Notes: a model not told the origin generated them from the sequence alone. A stretch of DNA of 64,000 bases from Paucibacter sp. B2R-40 (GCF_025717555.1 NZ_JAJIRP010000008.1:1-64000); one strand, 5' to 3'. Shown: positions 48,137 to 58,578, counted from the first letter of the stretch. A program made the numbers and translations.

Positions 48137-48973
48137 TCAGGTGGCTGGGCTTGCCAGTACCGGCATCGCTTTCAGCATTTGCAGCACCAGGGCGGCGGTG
48201 GCGTCCGGCCGCTCGAAGGGGAAGAGGTGTGAGCCTTCAATCCAAGCGAAGTGATTTTTGGCCAAGGCCTTGGATGCGGCCGAGCCTGCCATGCGAAGTT
48301 CCTCAGACTCCGTGCCGGCCACAAAGGCGACCGGGCAATGCGGTGGATAGCGTTCAATCAAACGGCCCAGATGATGGGGCAGGGTGTTGTAGATGCGCGT
48401 CTCCTGCTCGCGGCTGAAGCGCAGCCTGGTTTTGCCGTCGCTGCTGTCCTCGAAGCCGCTCTCGACATAGTCTCGTAAAACGCGGGGGTCCCAGCGGGCG
48501 AACTTGTCTTTTGCAGCAAAGTGCTTGTGTACCGCGTGCTTGTCGGGCCACTCGTGCCGGCGCTGGCTGGAGACTCGGCCCGGCGAGACCCGCGAAATCA
48601 GCCGCGTTGCTTTGACCAGTTGCAAGCTGCGGGCTCGCCAGCCGGCCACCAGCGGGGCATCCAGCAAGATCAAGGCTTGCACCAAGTCGGGCCGCCGGCT
48701 GCTGACCAGCAAGCTCAATAGCCCGCCCAGCGAATGGCCGATCAGCACCACCGGGCCCGGGCTTGCCATTTGCGGCTGTACTTCGTCCTCGATGAAATGA
48801 ATCAGCTGGGAACGCAGATGCGGCCAGTTATTGGTGACGGGGTAGGCGGGGTCGTGGCCAATGATGGGTAACGCGTGGACGCTCCAGCCGGCGCTACGCC
48901 AGGCCTCGAACAGCAGGCGATAGCAGCCGGCGCCAAAGCCGTTGGCATGCGAGAAGACGATGGTCTTGCTCAT
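48137..48973 (-). CDS. Alpha/beta hydrolase
   Basis: About 278 residues. The oxyanion and start region VFSHANGFGAGCY, the nucleophile elbow VLIGHSLGGL, and the late His in EGSHLFPFERP form a typical serine hydrolase. Homologues in betaproteobacteria are annotated only as alpha/beta hydrolases. The ATG at 48973 sits 4 bases after the mutS stop; a GTG at 48994 inside mutS is the alternative. The pyrG gene follows on the same strand. Confidence 0.85.
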   Translation of the reverse strand: MSKTIVFSHANGFGAGCYRLLFEAWRSAGWSVHALPIIGHDPAYPVTNNWPHLRSQLIHFIEDEVQPQMASPGPVVLIGHSLGGLLSLLVSSRRPDLVQALILLDAPLVAGWRARSLQLVKATRLISRVSPGRVSSQRRHEWPDKHAVHKHFAAKDKFARWDPRVLRDYVESGFEDSSDGKTRLRFSREQETRIYNTLPHHLGRLIERYPPHCPVAFVAGTESEELRMAGSAASKALAKNHFAWIEGSHLFPFERPDATAALVLQMLKAMPVLASPAT

Positions 48974-48977
48974 GGAT

Positions 48978-51584
48978 TCAAGGGGCTGCTTCACTCAGGC
49001 TCTTCAATTGATAGACCAGGGCCAGTGCTTCGCGCGGGCTCAAGGTGTCGGGGTCGACATCATCCATTGCCAAATGCAAAGCGCTTGTCGCTTCGGTGAC
49101 GGCGGTGGCCATAGTCGCGGCCGGTGGCGGCGCGAACAGGTCGATCTGCGCACGGCCTTCGTCGGCCTTGGCTTCCAGCGCCTCCAGGGTCGCGCGCGCT
49201 TGGCGCACCAGGCTGGCCGGCATGCCGGCCAGACGGGCCACTTGCACGCCGTAGCTGCGGCTGGCCGGCCCCGGCTGGATCTCGTGCAAAAAGACGATGG
49301 AGTCACCGCTCTCGACCGCGCCGACATGGCAGTTGATCGCCTCGCGGTGCTTGGCCGGGAACTCGGTCAGCTCGAAATAGTGGGTCGCAAACAAGGTGAA
49401 GGCCCGGCTCTTGTCGTGCAAATGGCTGGCGATCGCGCCAGCCAATGCGAGGCCGTCAAAGGTCGATGTCCCGCGCCCGATTTCGTCCATCAAGACGAGG
49501 GATTGATCGGTGGCACTGTGCAAAATTGCGGCACCCTCGGTCATCTCCAGCATGAAGGTGGACTGGGCGTTAGCCAAATCGTCGGCCGCGCCGATACGGG
49601 TGTGGATCGCGTCCATGGGCCCGAGCCGGCAGGCGTCGGCCGGCACGAAGGAGCCGATCGCGGCCAGCAGGCTGATCAAGGCAACCTGGCGCATGAAAGT
49701 ACTCTTACCGCCCATATTCGGGCCGGTAATCATCAGCATGCGCGTACGCGCGTCGAGCCGGCAATCATTGGCCATGAACTCGCCGGCCCCCGTCTCGCGC
49801 AGGCGCGACTCGACGACCGGATGGCGCCCGGCCGTGATGTCGATCGCCGGCTGGTTGACGAATTCGGGGCGGCACCAGCGCAGCGTTGCCGCCCGCTCGG
49901 CCAGGGCGGCCAGCGCGTCCAGGCTGGCCAGCGCACGGCCCAGGCGAGTCAGCGGCTGCAACTCGTCGTTCAACTGATCCAACACCATTTCGAACAAGAG
50001 CTTTTCGCGCGAAAGCGCGCGCTCCTGCGCCGACAAGGCTTTGTCCTCGAAGGCCTTCAGCTCCGGCGTGATGTAGCGCTCGGCATTCTTCAGCGTCTGC
50101 CTGCGCTGGTAGTCCAGCGGCACCTTGTCGACCTGGCCCTGCGTGACCTCGATGAAAAAACCATGCACGCGGTTGAACTGCACGCGCAGATTGGGGATGC
50201 CGGTGCGTGCGCGTTCGCGTGTTTCCATATCGATCAAGAAAGCATCGCAATTGCCCTGAATGGCGCGCAGCTCATCCAGTTCGGCGTCGAAGCCGTCGGC
50301 AATCACGCCGCCGTCGCGCACCAGCACGGCAGGTTCTTCTGCGATCGCGCGGCTCAGCAACTCCTCGATATGCGGTGAGGCCAAGAGGCCGGTGGCCAGT
50401 TCGTCCAACAAGGTGCTACCGGCAGGCACCAAACGCTGCAGCTCGGGCAAGACCTGCAAGGTCGCGCGCAGGCCGGTCAGCTCGCGCGGGCGCACCTGGC
50501 GCAAGGCGATGCGCGCGGCGATGCGCTCCACGTCGGAGACCTGGCGCAGCGCTTCGCGCAAGGGCTCGGGCGAGCCTTGCAGCAAGGCATCGATCGCGCC
50601 GTGGCGCGCCAGTGCCTCGGCCCGCTCGCGCCTGGGGTGCAGCAACCAGTGGCGCAGCGCGCGGCTGCCCATGCCGGTTCGGCAGCTGTCCAGCAGCGAG
50701 AGCAGGGTGGGTGACGTCTCGCCGCGCAAGGTGACGGTGAGCTCCAGATTGCGCTGGGTGGCGGGCGGCAGGTCCAACAAGTCGCCGCTGCGCTGCACGC
50801 TCAAGCTCTTCACATGGGCCAGCGCGCGGCCCTGCGTGTGTTCGGCATAACTGAGCAAGGCAGCGGCAGCCGCTTGCGCGGCGCTCAGCTGCTGCGCATT
50901 GAAGCCGGCCAGGCTGGCGACCGCCAGTTGCTCACAGAGCTTGCGTGCGCCCAAGGCGGTATCGAACTGCCAGCTCGGCCGGTTGGTGATGGGCACATGG
51001 GCAGCCAAGACGGCGGCAGGCTGCTTCTCGCGGTCCACCAGCACCTCGGCGGGGCTTAAGCGTGCGAGCCAGGAGGGCAGCTCTTTGTCCGTGCATTCCG
51101 CCAGGCCCAATTGCCCCTGCGTCATCGACAGCCAGGCCAGGCCGAAGGTCTTGCCCTGCGCCACCACGGCCAGCAAGACGGAATCCTGCTTGTCGGCCAG
51201 CAGCTCGCTGTCGGTGACAGTTCCCGGCGTGACGACGCGCACGACCTTGCGCTCGACCGGACCTTTGCTGGTCGCCACATCGCCGACCTGCTCGGCAATC
51301 GCCACCGCCTCGCCCAGCTTGATCAGCTTGGCCAGATAACTCTCCAATGCATTGACCGGAATGCCCGCCATCACTACCGGCTGGCCGGCGCTCTGGCCGC
51401 GTGCGGTCAGCGTGATGTCCAGCAGCGCATTGGCTTTGCGGGCATCGTCAAAGAAGACCTCGTAGAAGTCGCCCATGCGGAAGAACACCAGCTCGTCCGG
51501 GTGCTCGGCCTTGATGCGGAGGTATTGCGCCATCACGGGCGTGTGTGCGGAGAGAGGGGCGGAAAAATCCTGAACTTGGCTCAT
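48978..51584 (-). CDS. mutS: DNA mismatch repair protein MutS
   Basis: 868 residues, full length. The mismatch-recognition motif [11 protein letters not shown] lies near residue 35 (Phe-x-Glu type), the Walker [14 protein letters not shown] near 625, and [12 protein letters not shown] near 705. MutS binds mispaired bases and recruits MutL. The start at 51584 ([10 protein letters not shown]) is preferred over an ATG six codons upstream. It heads a possible mutS-hydrolase unit. Confidence 0.96.
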   Translation of the reverse strand: MSQVQDFSAPLSAHTPVMAQYLRIKAEHPDELVFFRMGDFYEVFFDDARKANALLDITLTARGQSAGQPVVMAGIPVNALESYLAKLIKLGEAVAIAEQVGDVATSKGPVERKVVRVVTPGTVTDSELLADKQDSVLLAVVAQGKTFGLAWLSMTQGQLGLAECTDKELPSWLARLSPAEVLVDREKQPAAVLAAHVPITNRPSWQFDTALGARKLCEQLAVASLAGFNAQQLSAAQAAAAALLSYAEHTQGRALAHVKSLSVQRSGDLLDLPPATQRNLELTVTLRGETSPTLLSLLDSCRTGMGSRALRHWLLHPRRERAEALARHGAIDALLQGSPEPLREALRQVSDVERIAARIALRQVRPRELTGLRATLQVLPELQRLVPAGSTLLDELATGLLASPHIEELLSRAIAEEPAVLVRDGGVIADGFDAELDELRAIQGNCDAFLIDMETRERARTGIPNLRVQFNRVHGFFIEVTQGQVDKVPLDYQRRQTLKNAERYITPELKAFEDKALSAQERALSREKLLFEMVLDQLNDELQPLTRLGRALASLDALAALAERAATLRWCRPEFVNQPAIDITAGRHPVVESRLRETGAGEFMANDCRLDARTRMLMITGPNMGGKSTFMRQVALISLLAAIGSFVPADACRLGPMDAIHTRIGAADDLANAQSTFMLEMTEGAAILHSATDQSLVLMDEIGRGTSTFDGLALAGAIASHLHDKSRAFTLFATHYFELTEFPAKHREAINCHVGAVESGDSIVFLHEIQPGPASRSYGVQVARLAGMPASLVRQARATLEALEAKADEGRAQIDLFAPPPAATMATAVTEATSALHLAMDDVDPDTLSPREALALVYQLKSLSEAAP

Positions 51585-51607
51585 CGACTTTGGCTGCAGC
51601 AATTGAA

Positions 51608-51629
51608 AAAGCCCTCGGCTGAGGGCTTT
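51608..51629. terminator. Rho-independent terminator between suhB and mutS
   Basis: A 9-bp stem AAAGCCCTC/GAGGGCTTT with a 4-base loop. On the minus strand it is followed by T residues (TTTTTC), ending the suhB transcript 25 bases past its stop and before mutS. Confidence 0.85.
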
Positions 51630-51654
51630 GAGGTGACCATGCTTGAGTCGAAGT

Positions 51655-52605
51655 TTAGTCGGCTTGAGCGTCGTCCGACTTGCGGATGCGCACGCTGGCG
51701 CGCTTTTTGGGCTCGGCAGCGGCGGCCAGTACAGCCACGGGGCTCGAGGAGTCGCCGGCTTCAGCGCTGGCTTCCACTTCTTCCTCGGCTTTGATCACGC
51801 GGGTGTATGGCGCCAGGATGGTGACCAATTGGCCGTAAATCTTCGGGCTGCCTGCGACCACTTCACGCTGGTGCAGATAGTCGGACTCGCCGGTGAAGTT
51901 GCCGACCAGACCACCGGCCTCGGTGATGATCAAGGAGCCGGCCGCCACATCCCAGGGCTGCAGGCCGGTCTCGAAGAAGGCGTCGTAATAGCCGGCTGCG
52001 ACATAGCAGAGGTCCAGGGCCGCAGCACCCGGGCGGCGCAGGCCGGCGCATTCGACCATCACCTCTTCGAACATCTTCATATAGCGTTTGAAGTTGTCGC
52101 CACGGCGGAAGGGGAAGCCGGTACCGATCAGCGCGTCGCTCATGCGGGTGCGTTTGGACACGCGCAGGCGGCGGTCATTCATGAAGGCGCCGCGACCCTT
52201 GGTGGCGTAGAAGAGATCGTTGCGGGTCGGGTCGTAGACGACGGCCTGCTGAATCACGCCGCGATGCGCCAAGGCGATCGACACGCAGTACATGGGCAGG
52301 CCGTGGATGAAGTTGGTGGTGCCGTCGAGCGGGTCGATGATCCAGACGAACTCGGAGGTCTTGTTGCCATGCTCGCGGCCCGACTCTTCGGCCAGGATGC
52401 CGTGGTCGGGGTAAGCGCCGAGCAGGGTCTCGATGATGATGTTTTCAGCAGCTTGGTCCACCTCGGTCACGAAGTCATTGGGCGCCTTCGTGTTGATCTT
52501 CAGGATGTCGAGGTCCATGGAGGCGCGGTTGATGATGGCACCGGCCGAGCGCGCCGCCTTGATGGCGACGTTGAGCATGGGATGGAGGGAAGACTGCTGC
52601 GTCAT
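51655..52605 (-). CDS. suhB: Inositol monophosphatase family protein (SuhB)
   Basis: 316 residues. The Li-sensitive Mg phosphatase motifs are DPLDGTTNF near 90 and [15 protein letters not shown] near 218, with EESG near 73. SuhB dephosphorylates inositol phosphates and also acts in rRNA antitermination. The last ~45 residues (Glu/Ala-rich, then a Lys/Arg-rich [11 protein letters not shown]) extend beyond the catalytic fold, an unusual tail. AAGG precedes the ATG. It is divergent from trmJ. Confidence 0.92.
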   Translation of the reverse strand: MTQQSSLHPMLNVAIKAARSAGAIINRASMDLDILKINTKAPNDFVTEVDQAAENIIIETLLGAYPDHGILAEESGREHGNKTSEFVWIIDPLDGTTNFIHGLPMYCVSIALAHRGVIQQAVVYDPTRNDLFYATKGRGAFMNDRRLRVSKRTRMSDALIGTGFPFRRGDNFKRYMKMFEEVMVECAGLRRPGAAALDLCYVAAGYYDAFFETGLQPWDVAAGSLIITEAGGLVGNFTGESDYLHQREVVAGSPKIYGQLVTILAPYTRVIKAEEEVEASAEAGDSSSPVAVLAAAAEPKKRASVRIRKSDDAQAD

Positions 52606-52762
52606 GCGTAGAACCTTGACTTTGTGAGGTGGACTGGCGGAAAAAAAGAGCGGCGCCCCAGCCGGTGATTTGGTCCGGACTAAGGATAATCCCGCATTTT
52701 AGCCGAGCCTGGGCATTTCCTCCAAATGCCTGCTCGGTCCGACCTGAGCCCAGCCCGTTGAT

Positions 52763-53509
52763 ATGACACGATTTGTCCTGATTCAAACCAGCCACCCCGG
52801 CAATGTTGGCTCCGCCGCACGCGCCATGAAGGTGATGGGTTTCTCCGAGTTGGTGCTGGTGCGGCCGCGTTACGCCGATGTGCTGACCCAGCAGGCCGCC
52901 ATCTCCTTGGCCAGCAGCGCCAACGACATTCTGGAGAGTGCGCGCATCGTCGACACGCTGGAAGAAGCGCTGGACGGCGTCACTTTTGCCTGCGCGACAG
53001 CGATGATCCCGCGCGACTTCGGCCCACCGCTGCGCGAGCCGCGCTCGCTGTTTGCCGAGCTGACGGCCCCCGAGGCTCAAGTTCATAAGCTCGGCCTGGT
53101 GTTCGGCTGCGAGCGTTTCGGCATGAGTAACGAGGACGTCTACCGCTGCCACGCGGTGCTGTCGATCCCGACCCATCCCGACTACGGCTCGCTGAATCTG
53201 GCCCAGGCGGTGCAGTTGTTGGCCTATGACTGGCGCCAGGCGCTCGGTGGTTTTGCGGTGACGGCGCGCACGCCCGACCCCAAATTGGCCGATGTCCAGG
53301 CGGTGAAGGGCATGCTGGACCATCTGCAAGCCTCGTTGGAGACGATCGGCTACTTGGACCCGCTGGTGCCGAGGAAGCTGATGCCCAGACTCACTCAGCT
53401 GTTCAACCGCGTCCAGTTGAGTTTGGATGAGGTGCATATTTTTCGCGGCATCGCGCGGGCGATGGTGGAGCCAGTCCGGTCCAAGTCCAGGCCCGAAAGC
53501 GAAGATTGA
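52763..53509 (+). CDS. trmJ: tRNA (cytidine/uridine-2'-O-)-methyltransferase TrmJ
   Basis: 248 residues of the SpoU (SPOUT) family. It methylates the ribose of residue 32 of several tRNAs. Seen: HPGNVGSAARAMKVMGF (12-28), LVFGCERFGMSNEDVYRCH near 112, and IPTHPDYGSLNLAQAVQLL near 135, which includes the knotted C-terminal SAM site. It precedes cysE by 69 bases. Confidence 0.93.
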   Translation: MTRFVLIQTSHPGNVGSAARAMKVMGFSELVLVRPRYADVLTQQAAISLASSANDILESARIVDTLEEALDGVTFACATAMIPRDFGPPLREPRSLFAELTAPEAQVHKLGLVFGCERFGMSNEDVYRCHAVLSIPTHPDYGSLNLAQAVQLLAYDWRQALGGFAVTARTPDPKLADVQAVKGMLDHLQASLETIGYLDPLVPRKLMPRLTQLFNRVQLSLDEVHIFRGIARAMVEPVRSKSRPESED

Positions 53510-53565
53510 AGCGCGCCGCTAAACTGGCCGACCGCGTCTAGCTCTTTCTTGCTTTTTCACCCAAG

Positions 53566-53578
53566 CCCCCACCCCCCC
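53566..53578 (+). promoter_or_regulatory. C-rich leader directly before cysE, no Shine-Dalgarno
   Basis: The 13 bases up to the cysE ATG are C5-A-C7. No purine-rich ribosome binding site is present within 15 bases. The layout resembles the poly-C leader of the minus-strand EamA gene at 34.0 kb. Confidence 0.5.
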
Positions 53579-54358
53579 ATGTTCCAACGCCTGCGCGAAG
53601 ACATTGCCTGCATTCTTGAGCGCGACCCCGCCGCTCGCTCAGCCTTCGAGGTGCTCACCTGCTATCCGGGCTTGCATGCCCTGGTCTTGCACCGGCGCGC
53701 GCATTGGTGCTGGCAGCATGGCTTCAAGTGGCTGGGCCGCTTCATCTCGCATCTGACGCGCTTTTTCACCGGGATTGAGATCCACCCCGGCGCGCAGATT
53801 TCGCGCAAGGTCTTCATCGACCATGGCATGGGCATCGTGATCGGCGAGATGGCCGAAATCGGCGAGGGCTGCACGATTTATCAGGGCGTGACCCTGGGCG
53901 GCACCGCCCTGGTCAAAGGCGCCAAGCGCCACCCGACGCTGGAGGCCGGCGTCATCGTCGGCGCAAATGCCTGCGTGCTGGGTGGCTTCACGGTCGGCGC
54001 TGGCGCGCGTATTGGCTCAGGTGCGGTGGTGACCAAGCCGGTGCCGGCGGGTGCGACCGCCGTGGGCAACCCGGCGCGCATCATCGAGGCCAAGATCGAT
54101 GTCAAAAGCGAAGCCAAGCCAGCAGTGCCGGAGCGCTTCTCGGCCTACGGCGTCAGCCTGGGTGATGACCCGGTGGCGCAGGCGATGCGCGGTTTGATCG
54201 ACAACGCGGCCGGCCATGACCACCAAATTGCCTTGCTCTGGCAGGCGGTGTGCAAGCTGTCGGCGGCAACCAACTCCAAGGTTGGTGACTGCGTGCCGCA
54301 AGACGCGCAGCAGGACGAGGCCTTTGATGCCGCCGGTTTGAGTCGTTTGGTCAAGTAG
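53579..54358 (+). CDS. cysE: Serine O-acetyltransferase
   Basis: 259 residues. It transfers acetyl from acetyl-CoA to serine, first step of cysteine synthesis. Seen: the N-terminal helical region [21 protein letters not shown], then left-handed beta-helix repeats, with [30 protein letters not shown] as the family signature containing the catalytic His. The C-terminal ~90 residues extend past the hexapeptide core and are not recognised. The leader is C-rich. Confidence 0.93.
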   Translation: MFQRLREDIACILERDPAARSAFEVLTCYPGLHALVLHRRAHWCWQHGFKWLGRFISHLTRFFTGIEIHPGAQISRKVFIDHGMGIVIGEMAEIGEGCTIYQGVTLGGTALVKGAKRHPTLEAGVIVGANACVLGGFTVGAGARIGSGAVVTKPVPAGATAVGNPARIIEAKIDVKSEAKPAVPERFSAYGVSLGDDPVAQAMRGLIDNAAGHDHQIALLWQAVCKLSAATNSKVGDCVPQDAQQDEAFDAAGLSRLVK

Positions 54359-54368
54359 CCGAATAGGC

Positions 54369-54986
54369 TTAGGCGCGGGCCGGGCGCTGCGCCGACTTCG
54401 GGCGGAAAGCGCGCACGATCTCGTCGCGTGTCTCCAAATACGGCCCGCCGATCAAGTCAATGCAATAGGGCACGGCGGCAAAAATGCCGTCGACGATTTG
54501 CTTGCCCTCAGCATCTTTCAAGCCGGCCAAGGTTTCGGCAATCGCCTTGGGCTGACCGGGCAGATTGATGATCAAGGCCTTGCCCCGGATCACCGCAACC
54601 TGGCGCGACAAGATGGCAGTGGGCACAAAGCGCAGCGAGATTTGCCGCATCTGCTCACCGAAACCGGGCATTTCCTTGTCGGCCACATCCAGCGTCGCCT
54701 CGGGCGTCACGTCGCGCAGTGCCGGGCCGGTGCCGCCGGTGGTCAAGATCAAATCGCACTGAGCCGTGTCAACCAGATCGCGCAGCGTTTGCGCGATCAC
54801 GGGCCGCTCATCGGGGATCAGGCGCGCTTCGAACTCGAGCGGGTTGTGCAGCGCGCTGCTCAGCCAAGCCTGCAGGGCCGGCAGGCCTTTGTCTTCGTAC
54901 ACGCCGGTCGAGGCGCGGTCGCTGATGGAGACGATGCCGATGCGGACCGGCTCTACTTGCTTTGCGGGCTCGACGGGCTCACTCAT
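54369..54986 (-). CDS. mog: Molybdopterin adenylyltransferase (Mog/MoaB family)
   Basis: 205 residues from MSEPVEPAKQVEPVRIGIVSISDRAS. The motifs LTTGGTGPALRDVTPEAT and IINLPGQPKAIAE are diagnostic for MogA/MoaB. It adenylylates molybdopterin during molybdenum cofactor synthesis. Its first 8 bases overlap the end of yjgA. No other moa/moe gene is in the window. Confidence 0.92.
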   Translation of the reverse strand: MSEPVEPAKQVEPVRIGIVSISDRASTGVYEDKGLPALQAWLSSALHNPLEFEARLIPDERPVIAQTLRDLVDTAQCDLILTTGGTGPALRDVTPEATLDVADKEMPGFGEQMRQISLRFVPTAILSRQVAVIRGKALIINLPGQPKAIAETLAGLKDAEGKQIVDGIFAAVPYCIDLIGGPYLETRDEIVRAFRPKSAQRPARA

Positions 54987-55560
54987 CGGCGTCCTCATCT
55001 TCGTCGGCGGCTTCGGCCATGTCTGTCTTGGGCGCGATACGCAGTTCTTCGGTTTTGATGAACTGGAACAAATCGCGGTAAGCCCGGCCCGAGCGCTGCT
55101 CGGGCGCAAGCGCGGCGTCCTTGCGGGCGGCGCGTACCAAGCTGCGCAGTTGCTGCACATCGATGCCGGCATGCTCTTGAATGAAGTCTTGCAGCGCTGC
55201 GTCCTCGGCCAGCAGGCGCTCGCGCCAACGCTCACTCTGATGCAAGGCCAGGCTGTCCTTGGCGAAGCCGAGCTTGAAGTCGGCCACCGCCTGCCGCAGC
55301 GGCTCGGGGTCGACCCGGCGCATCAACTTGCCGATGTATTGCATCTGCCGGCGCAGGCCCTCGTGGGCGGTGATCTTCTTGGCGTCCTTGAGCGCGTCGG
55401 CCAAGATTTCCGGCAGGTTCAAGGGGGCGATCCGGCTGGCGGGTAGCGTCATCAGTTCTTTGCCCAGCTTTTGCAGCTCGGTCATTTCGCGCTTGAGCTG
55501 GCTCTTGCTGGGGCCGTCAAAGTCGTCATCTTCGGTCGTGTTTTCTTCTTGTGTTCGCAT
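54979..55560 (-). CDS. yjgA: Ribosome-associated protein YjgA/DarP (DUF615)
   Basis: 193 residues from MRTQEENTTEDDDFDGPSKSQLKREM. The DUF615 pattern SKSQLKREM...LQKLGKELMTLP...RRQMQYIGKLMRRVD is present. The E. coli homologue associates with late 50S ribosome assembly intermediates. An acidic C-terminal tail ends DEDEDADE. Couples to mog by an 8-base overlap. Divergent from pmbA with a 230-base gap. Confidence 0.93.
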   Translation of the reverse strand: MRTQEENTTEDDDFDGPSKSQLKREMTELQKLGKELMTLPASRIAPLNLPEILADALKDAKKITAHEGLRRQMQYIGKLMRRVDPEPLRQAVADFKLGFAKDSLALHQSERWRERLLAEDAALQDFIQEHAGIDVQQLRSLVRAARKDAALAPEQRSGRAYRDLFQFIKTEELRIAPKTDMAEAADEDEDADE

Positions 55561-55790
55561 GGCGGTTCTTGGGCAAAGTTCGGCGGGTGTTCTGGGCTGA
55601 GTCGAAAAGTTTCGGCAGCTTGCAGCGCAGTGGATAGCGTGTTTGGCGGGCAGCTTGCGTGCGCGGCTCGTATGATTGTCCCTTAGTTCTAGCAATATTC
55701 GCAGGCAGGCCACCCGTCTGCCCGCAGCACCAAGGCCGGCTGCTCCTCGTTCAGCCCTCAATTACCTGACCCAATTCGGCACTCCCATCC

Positions 55791-57206
55791 ATGTCAAAGC
55801 TCGCAAAGTCATCCTCGCCTCCTACCGCATCGCACGGCACGCATGAGTCCGTCAGCGGCTTTGCTTACCGGGTGGAGCAGTTCCAGCAGTTGATCGAGGA
55901 TGTGCTGGCCGAGGCCAAGCAATTGGGTGCCTCTGACGCCGGCGCCGAGGTGTCCGAAGGCTGCGGCCTGTCGGTCTCGACCCGCATGGGTGAGATCGAA
56001 AATGTCGAGCGCAACCGCGACAAGTCGCTCGGCATCTCGGTCTATGTGGGCCAGCGCCGTGGCAATGCCAGTACCTCGGACTTCTCACGCAAGGCCTTGC
56101 AAGACACCGTGCGCGCGGCCTTTGATATTGCCCGCTTCACAGCGGAAGACCCGGTCGCCGGCCTGCCGGACGCCGAAGATTTGTCGCTCGACGCGTCGGC
56201 ACGGCCCGAGCTTGATCTGTTTCACCCCTGGGCGATTGACGCGCAAGCGGCGGCCGAGATGGCGCTGCGCTGCGAGGCCGCGGCCTTCGCCACCGACAAG
56301 CGCATAGCAAACAGCGAGGGCGCCGCGGTGTCGGCCCAGCAATCGCATTTCTTCATGGGCAATAGTCGCGGCTTTCGCGGGGGCTATGCCAGCTCGCGGC
56401 ACTCGATTTCGGTCGCGCCGATTGCCGGCCGGGGCGCGCAGATGCAGCGCGACGCCTGGTACAGCTCGATGCGCAGCGCGGCCGATCTGGCCACGCCCGA
56501 AAGCATCGGCCGCTACGCCGCCGAGCGTGCTTTGTCGCGGCTGAAGTCGCGCCGGGTGGCTACGGCCGAGGTGCCGGTTTTGTTTGAAAGCACGGTCGCT
56601 GCCGGTCTGTTGGGTGCGGTCGTGCAGGCCACCAGTGGTGGTGCCTTGTATCGTCGTGCCAGCTTCCTTCTCGATAGCTTGGGCAAGAGTGTCTTGGCCT
56701 CGCATATTGACATCAACGAGAACCCGCACGAGCTCAAGGGCAAGGGCAGCTCGCCCTTCGATGATGAGGGCGTCATGACCAAGGCGCGTAGCGTGGTGGA
56801 GGCCGGTGTGTTGCAAGGTTATTTCCTCTCCACCTACTCGGCCCGCAAGCTGGGGATGCGCACCACCGGTCATGCCGGCGGCTCGCACAATTTGCAGATG
56901 AGCAGCCGCCTGACGGCGTCCGGCGACAATCTCACGACCATGCTCAAGCGTCTGGGTCGCGGCCTGTTTGTGACCGAGCTGATGGGGCAGGGCGTCAACT
57001 ACGTCAACGGCGATTACTCGCGCGGCGCCAGTGGCTATTGGGTCGAGGACGGCGAAATCGCCTATCCCGTGCATGAGGTCACCATCGCCGGCAATCTGAC
57101 CGAGATGTTCCAGAACATCATCGGCATCGGTTGCGACCGCTACACCATGGGCGGCAAGACGATTGGCTCGGTGTTGATTTCAAAGATGAAATTGGCGGGC
57201 AGCTAA
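55791..57206 (+). CDS. pmbA: Metalloprotease subunit PmbA/TldE
   Basis: 471 residues. The protein matches TldE/PmbA of the TldD/TldE heterodimer, which processes peptides such as microcins and CcdA. Seen: GLSVSTRMGEIENVERNRDKSLGISVYVGQRRG near 60, VLFESTVAAGLLG near 260, and RGASGYWVEDGEIAYPVHEVTIAGNL near 430. The zinc motif resides in the partner TldD, which is not in this window. No clear ribosome binding site. Confidence 0.93.
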   Translation: MSKLAKSSSPPTASHGTHESVSGFAYRVEQFQQLIEDVLAEAKQLGASDAGAEVSEGCGLSVSTRMGEIENVERNRDKSLGISVYVGQRRGNASTSDFSRKALQDTVRAAFDIARFTAEDPVAGLPDAEDLSLDASARPELDLFHPWAIDAQAAAEMALRCEAAAFATDKRIANSEGAAVSAQQSHFFMGNSRGFRGGYASSRHSISVAPIAGRGAQMQRDAWYSSMRSAADLATPESIGRYAAERALSRLKSRRVATAEVPVLFESTVAAGLLGAVVQATSGGALYRRASFLLDSLGKSVLASHIDINENPHELKGKGSSPFDDEGVMTKARSVVEAGVLQGYFLSTYSARKLGMRTTGHAGGSHNLQMSSRLTASGDNLTTMLKRLGRGLFVTELMGQGVNYVNGDYSRGASGYWVEDGEIAYPVHEVTIAGNLTEMFQNIIGIGCDRYTMGGKTIGSVLISKMKLAGS

Positions 57207-57362
57207 GGCTTGGTTTAAGCGGCGGCTCTGCTTCGGTTGACTCAATTCCTGCGGTCCAAAACGAGGCGTCTTGTGCACGGGTTTGCCCCCGGCAGCGCCG
57301 CTTTTGTGCTCTCCTAGAATCGGGCTGCAATTTATGCAGTCCTAAATACCAGGAGTGAAAAG

Positions 57363-58445
57363 ATGGAGCGTAGAAACTTTGTTCGGCAAGCGGGTCTGGC
57401 CGGTGTGTTTGCCGCCGGCGTCGCGCCGGCTGTCGTGCATGCCCAGGCCAATATCCGCTGGCGCCTGGCTTCGAGTTTTCCGAAGTCCTTGGACACCATC
57501 TTTGGTGCGGCCGAAGTCTTCGCCAAGAAGGTCGGCGAAATGACCGGCGGCAAGTTCCAAATCTCTACCCACGCTGGTGGCGAGTTGATGCCGGCGTTCG
57601 GCGTGGTGGATGCCGTCAAAGAAGGCACGGTGGAAATGGCCCACACGGCGCCTTACTACTTCCACGGCAAGGACGAAACCTTCGCGATTGGCTGCGCAAT
57701 TCCATTTGGCCTCAACAGCCGGCAGATGACCGCCTGGATGCTCGAAGGCAACGGCTTGAAGCTGATGCGTGAGTTCTACAAGCAGTACAACATCATCAAC
57801 TTCCTCGGCGGCAATACCGGCGCGCAAATGGGCGGCTGGTATCGCAAGGAGGTCAAGAGCGTGGCCGACATCAAGGGCCTGAAGATGCGTATCGGCGGTT
57901 TCGCCGGCCGCGTCCTGGAGCGCATGGGCGGCGTGCCGCAGAACATTCCGGGCGGCGAGATTTACCAAGCGCTGGAAAAAGGCACCATTGATGCGGCCGA
58001 ATGGGTCGGCCCATATGACGATCAGAAGCTGGGTTTCAATAAAGTAGCGCCCAACTACTACTACCCAGGCTGGTGGGAGGGCGGCCCACAGCTGGACTTC
58101 TTCATCAACACCAAGTCTTTCGAGGCGCTGACGCCCGAGTACAAAGCGATTGTCGAGTCCGCCGCAGCCGTCGCGCACAACGATATGCAGGCCAAGTACG
58201 ATGCGCGCAACCCACCGGCACTGCGTCAACTGGTGCAGGGCGGCACTAAACTGTTCCGCTTCCCTAAGGACGTGATGGACGCCGCCTTCAAGGAGTCCAT
58301 GGCGATCTACAGCGAGCTGTCGGCCAAGAATCCGCACTGGAAGAAGGTCTACGAAGACTACTCGGCCTTCCGTGCCGATCAAAACCGATGGTTCCGTTTT
58401 GCGGAAGCCGGTTTTGATGACTTTATGCAAGCGCAAAAGCTCTGA
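57363..58445 (+). CDS. TRAP transporter periplasmic solute-binding protein (DctP family)
   Basis: 360 residues. The N-terminus MERRNFVRQAGLAGVFAAG has a twin-arginine-like motif (RRNFVRQ) and cleaves near VHA-QAN. The DctP fold features NIRWRLASSFPKSLDTIFGAAEVF, GGELMPAFGVVDAVKEG, and WVGPYDDQKLGFNKVAPNYYYPGWWEGG, a Trp/Tyr-rich segment similar to alpha-keto-acid-binding (TakP) proteins. It captures an organic acid for the large and small permease subunits encoded downstream on the opposite strand. AGGAG precedes the ATG. Confidence 0.9.
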   Translation: MERRNFVRQAGLAGVFAAGVAPAVVHAQANIRWRLASSFPKSLDTIFGAAEVFAKKVGEMTGGKFQISTHAGGELMPAFGVVDAVKEGTVEMAHTAPYYFHGKDETFAIGCAIPFGLNSRQMTAWMLEGNGLKLMREFYKQYNIINFLGGNTGAQMGGWYRKEVKSVADIKGLKMRIGGFAGRVLERMGGVPQNIPGGEIYQALEKGTIDAAEWVGPYDDQKLGFNKVAPNYYYPGWWEGGPQLDFFINTKSFEALTPEYKAIVESAAAVAHNDMQAKYDARNPPALRQLVQGGTKLFRFPKDVMDAAFKESMAIYSELSAKNPHWKKVYEDYSAFRADQNRWFRFAEAGFDDFMQAQKL

Positions 58446-58467
58446 GTTAGCGCGTCCCGCATGCGAC

Positions 58468-58495
58468 CCCGTCGGTTTTGCCGGTGGGTTTTTTT
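58468..58495 (+). terminator. Rho-independent terminator after the TRAP binding-protein gene
   Basis: An 8-bp stem (CCCGTCGG with CCGGTGGG, including two G-T pairs) and a TTTTG loop are followed by seven T residues, 22 bases past the stop. Confidence 0.85.
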
Positions 58496-58526
58496 ACACC
58501 CGTGAAGATTGCGGTCGGGCAAGAAA

Positions 58527-58552
58527 AAAGGCCACCGCGATCGCGGTGGCCT
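58527..58552 (-). terminator. Rho-independent terminator after the TRAP large permease gene
   Basis: The perfect palindrome AAGGCCACCGCGA/TCGCGGTGGCCTT is followed on the minus strand by a T run (TTTTTTC). It ends the dctQ-dctM transcript 26 bases past its stop. Together with the previous terminator it insulates convergent transcription. Confidence 0.85.
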
Positions 58553-58578
58553 TTGTTTGAAGCCGTCAGAAGCGTGCT

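Noticed and set aside
48942-50378. 478-codon open frame antisense to mutS
   Set aside because: No motif; covers a conserved mutS region.
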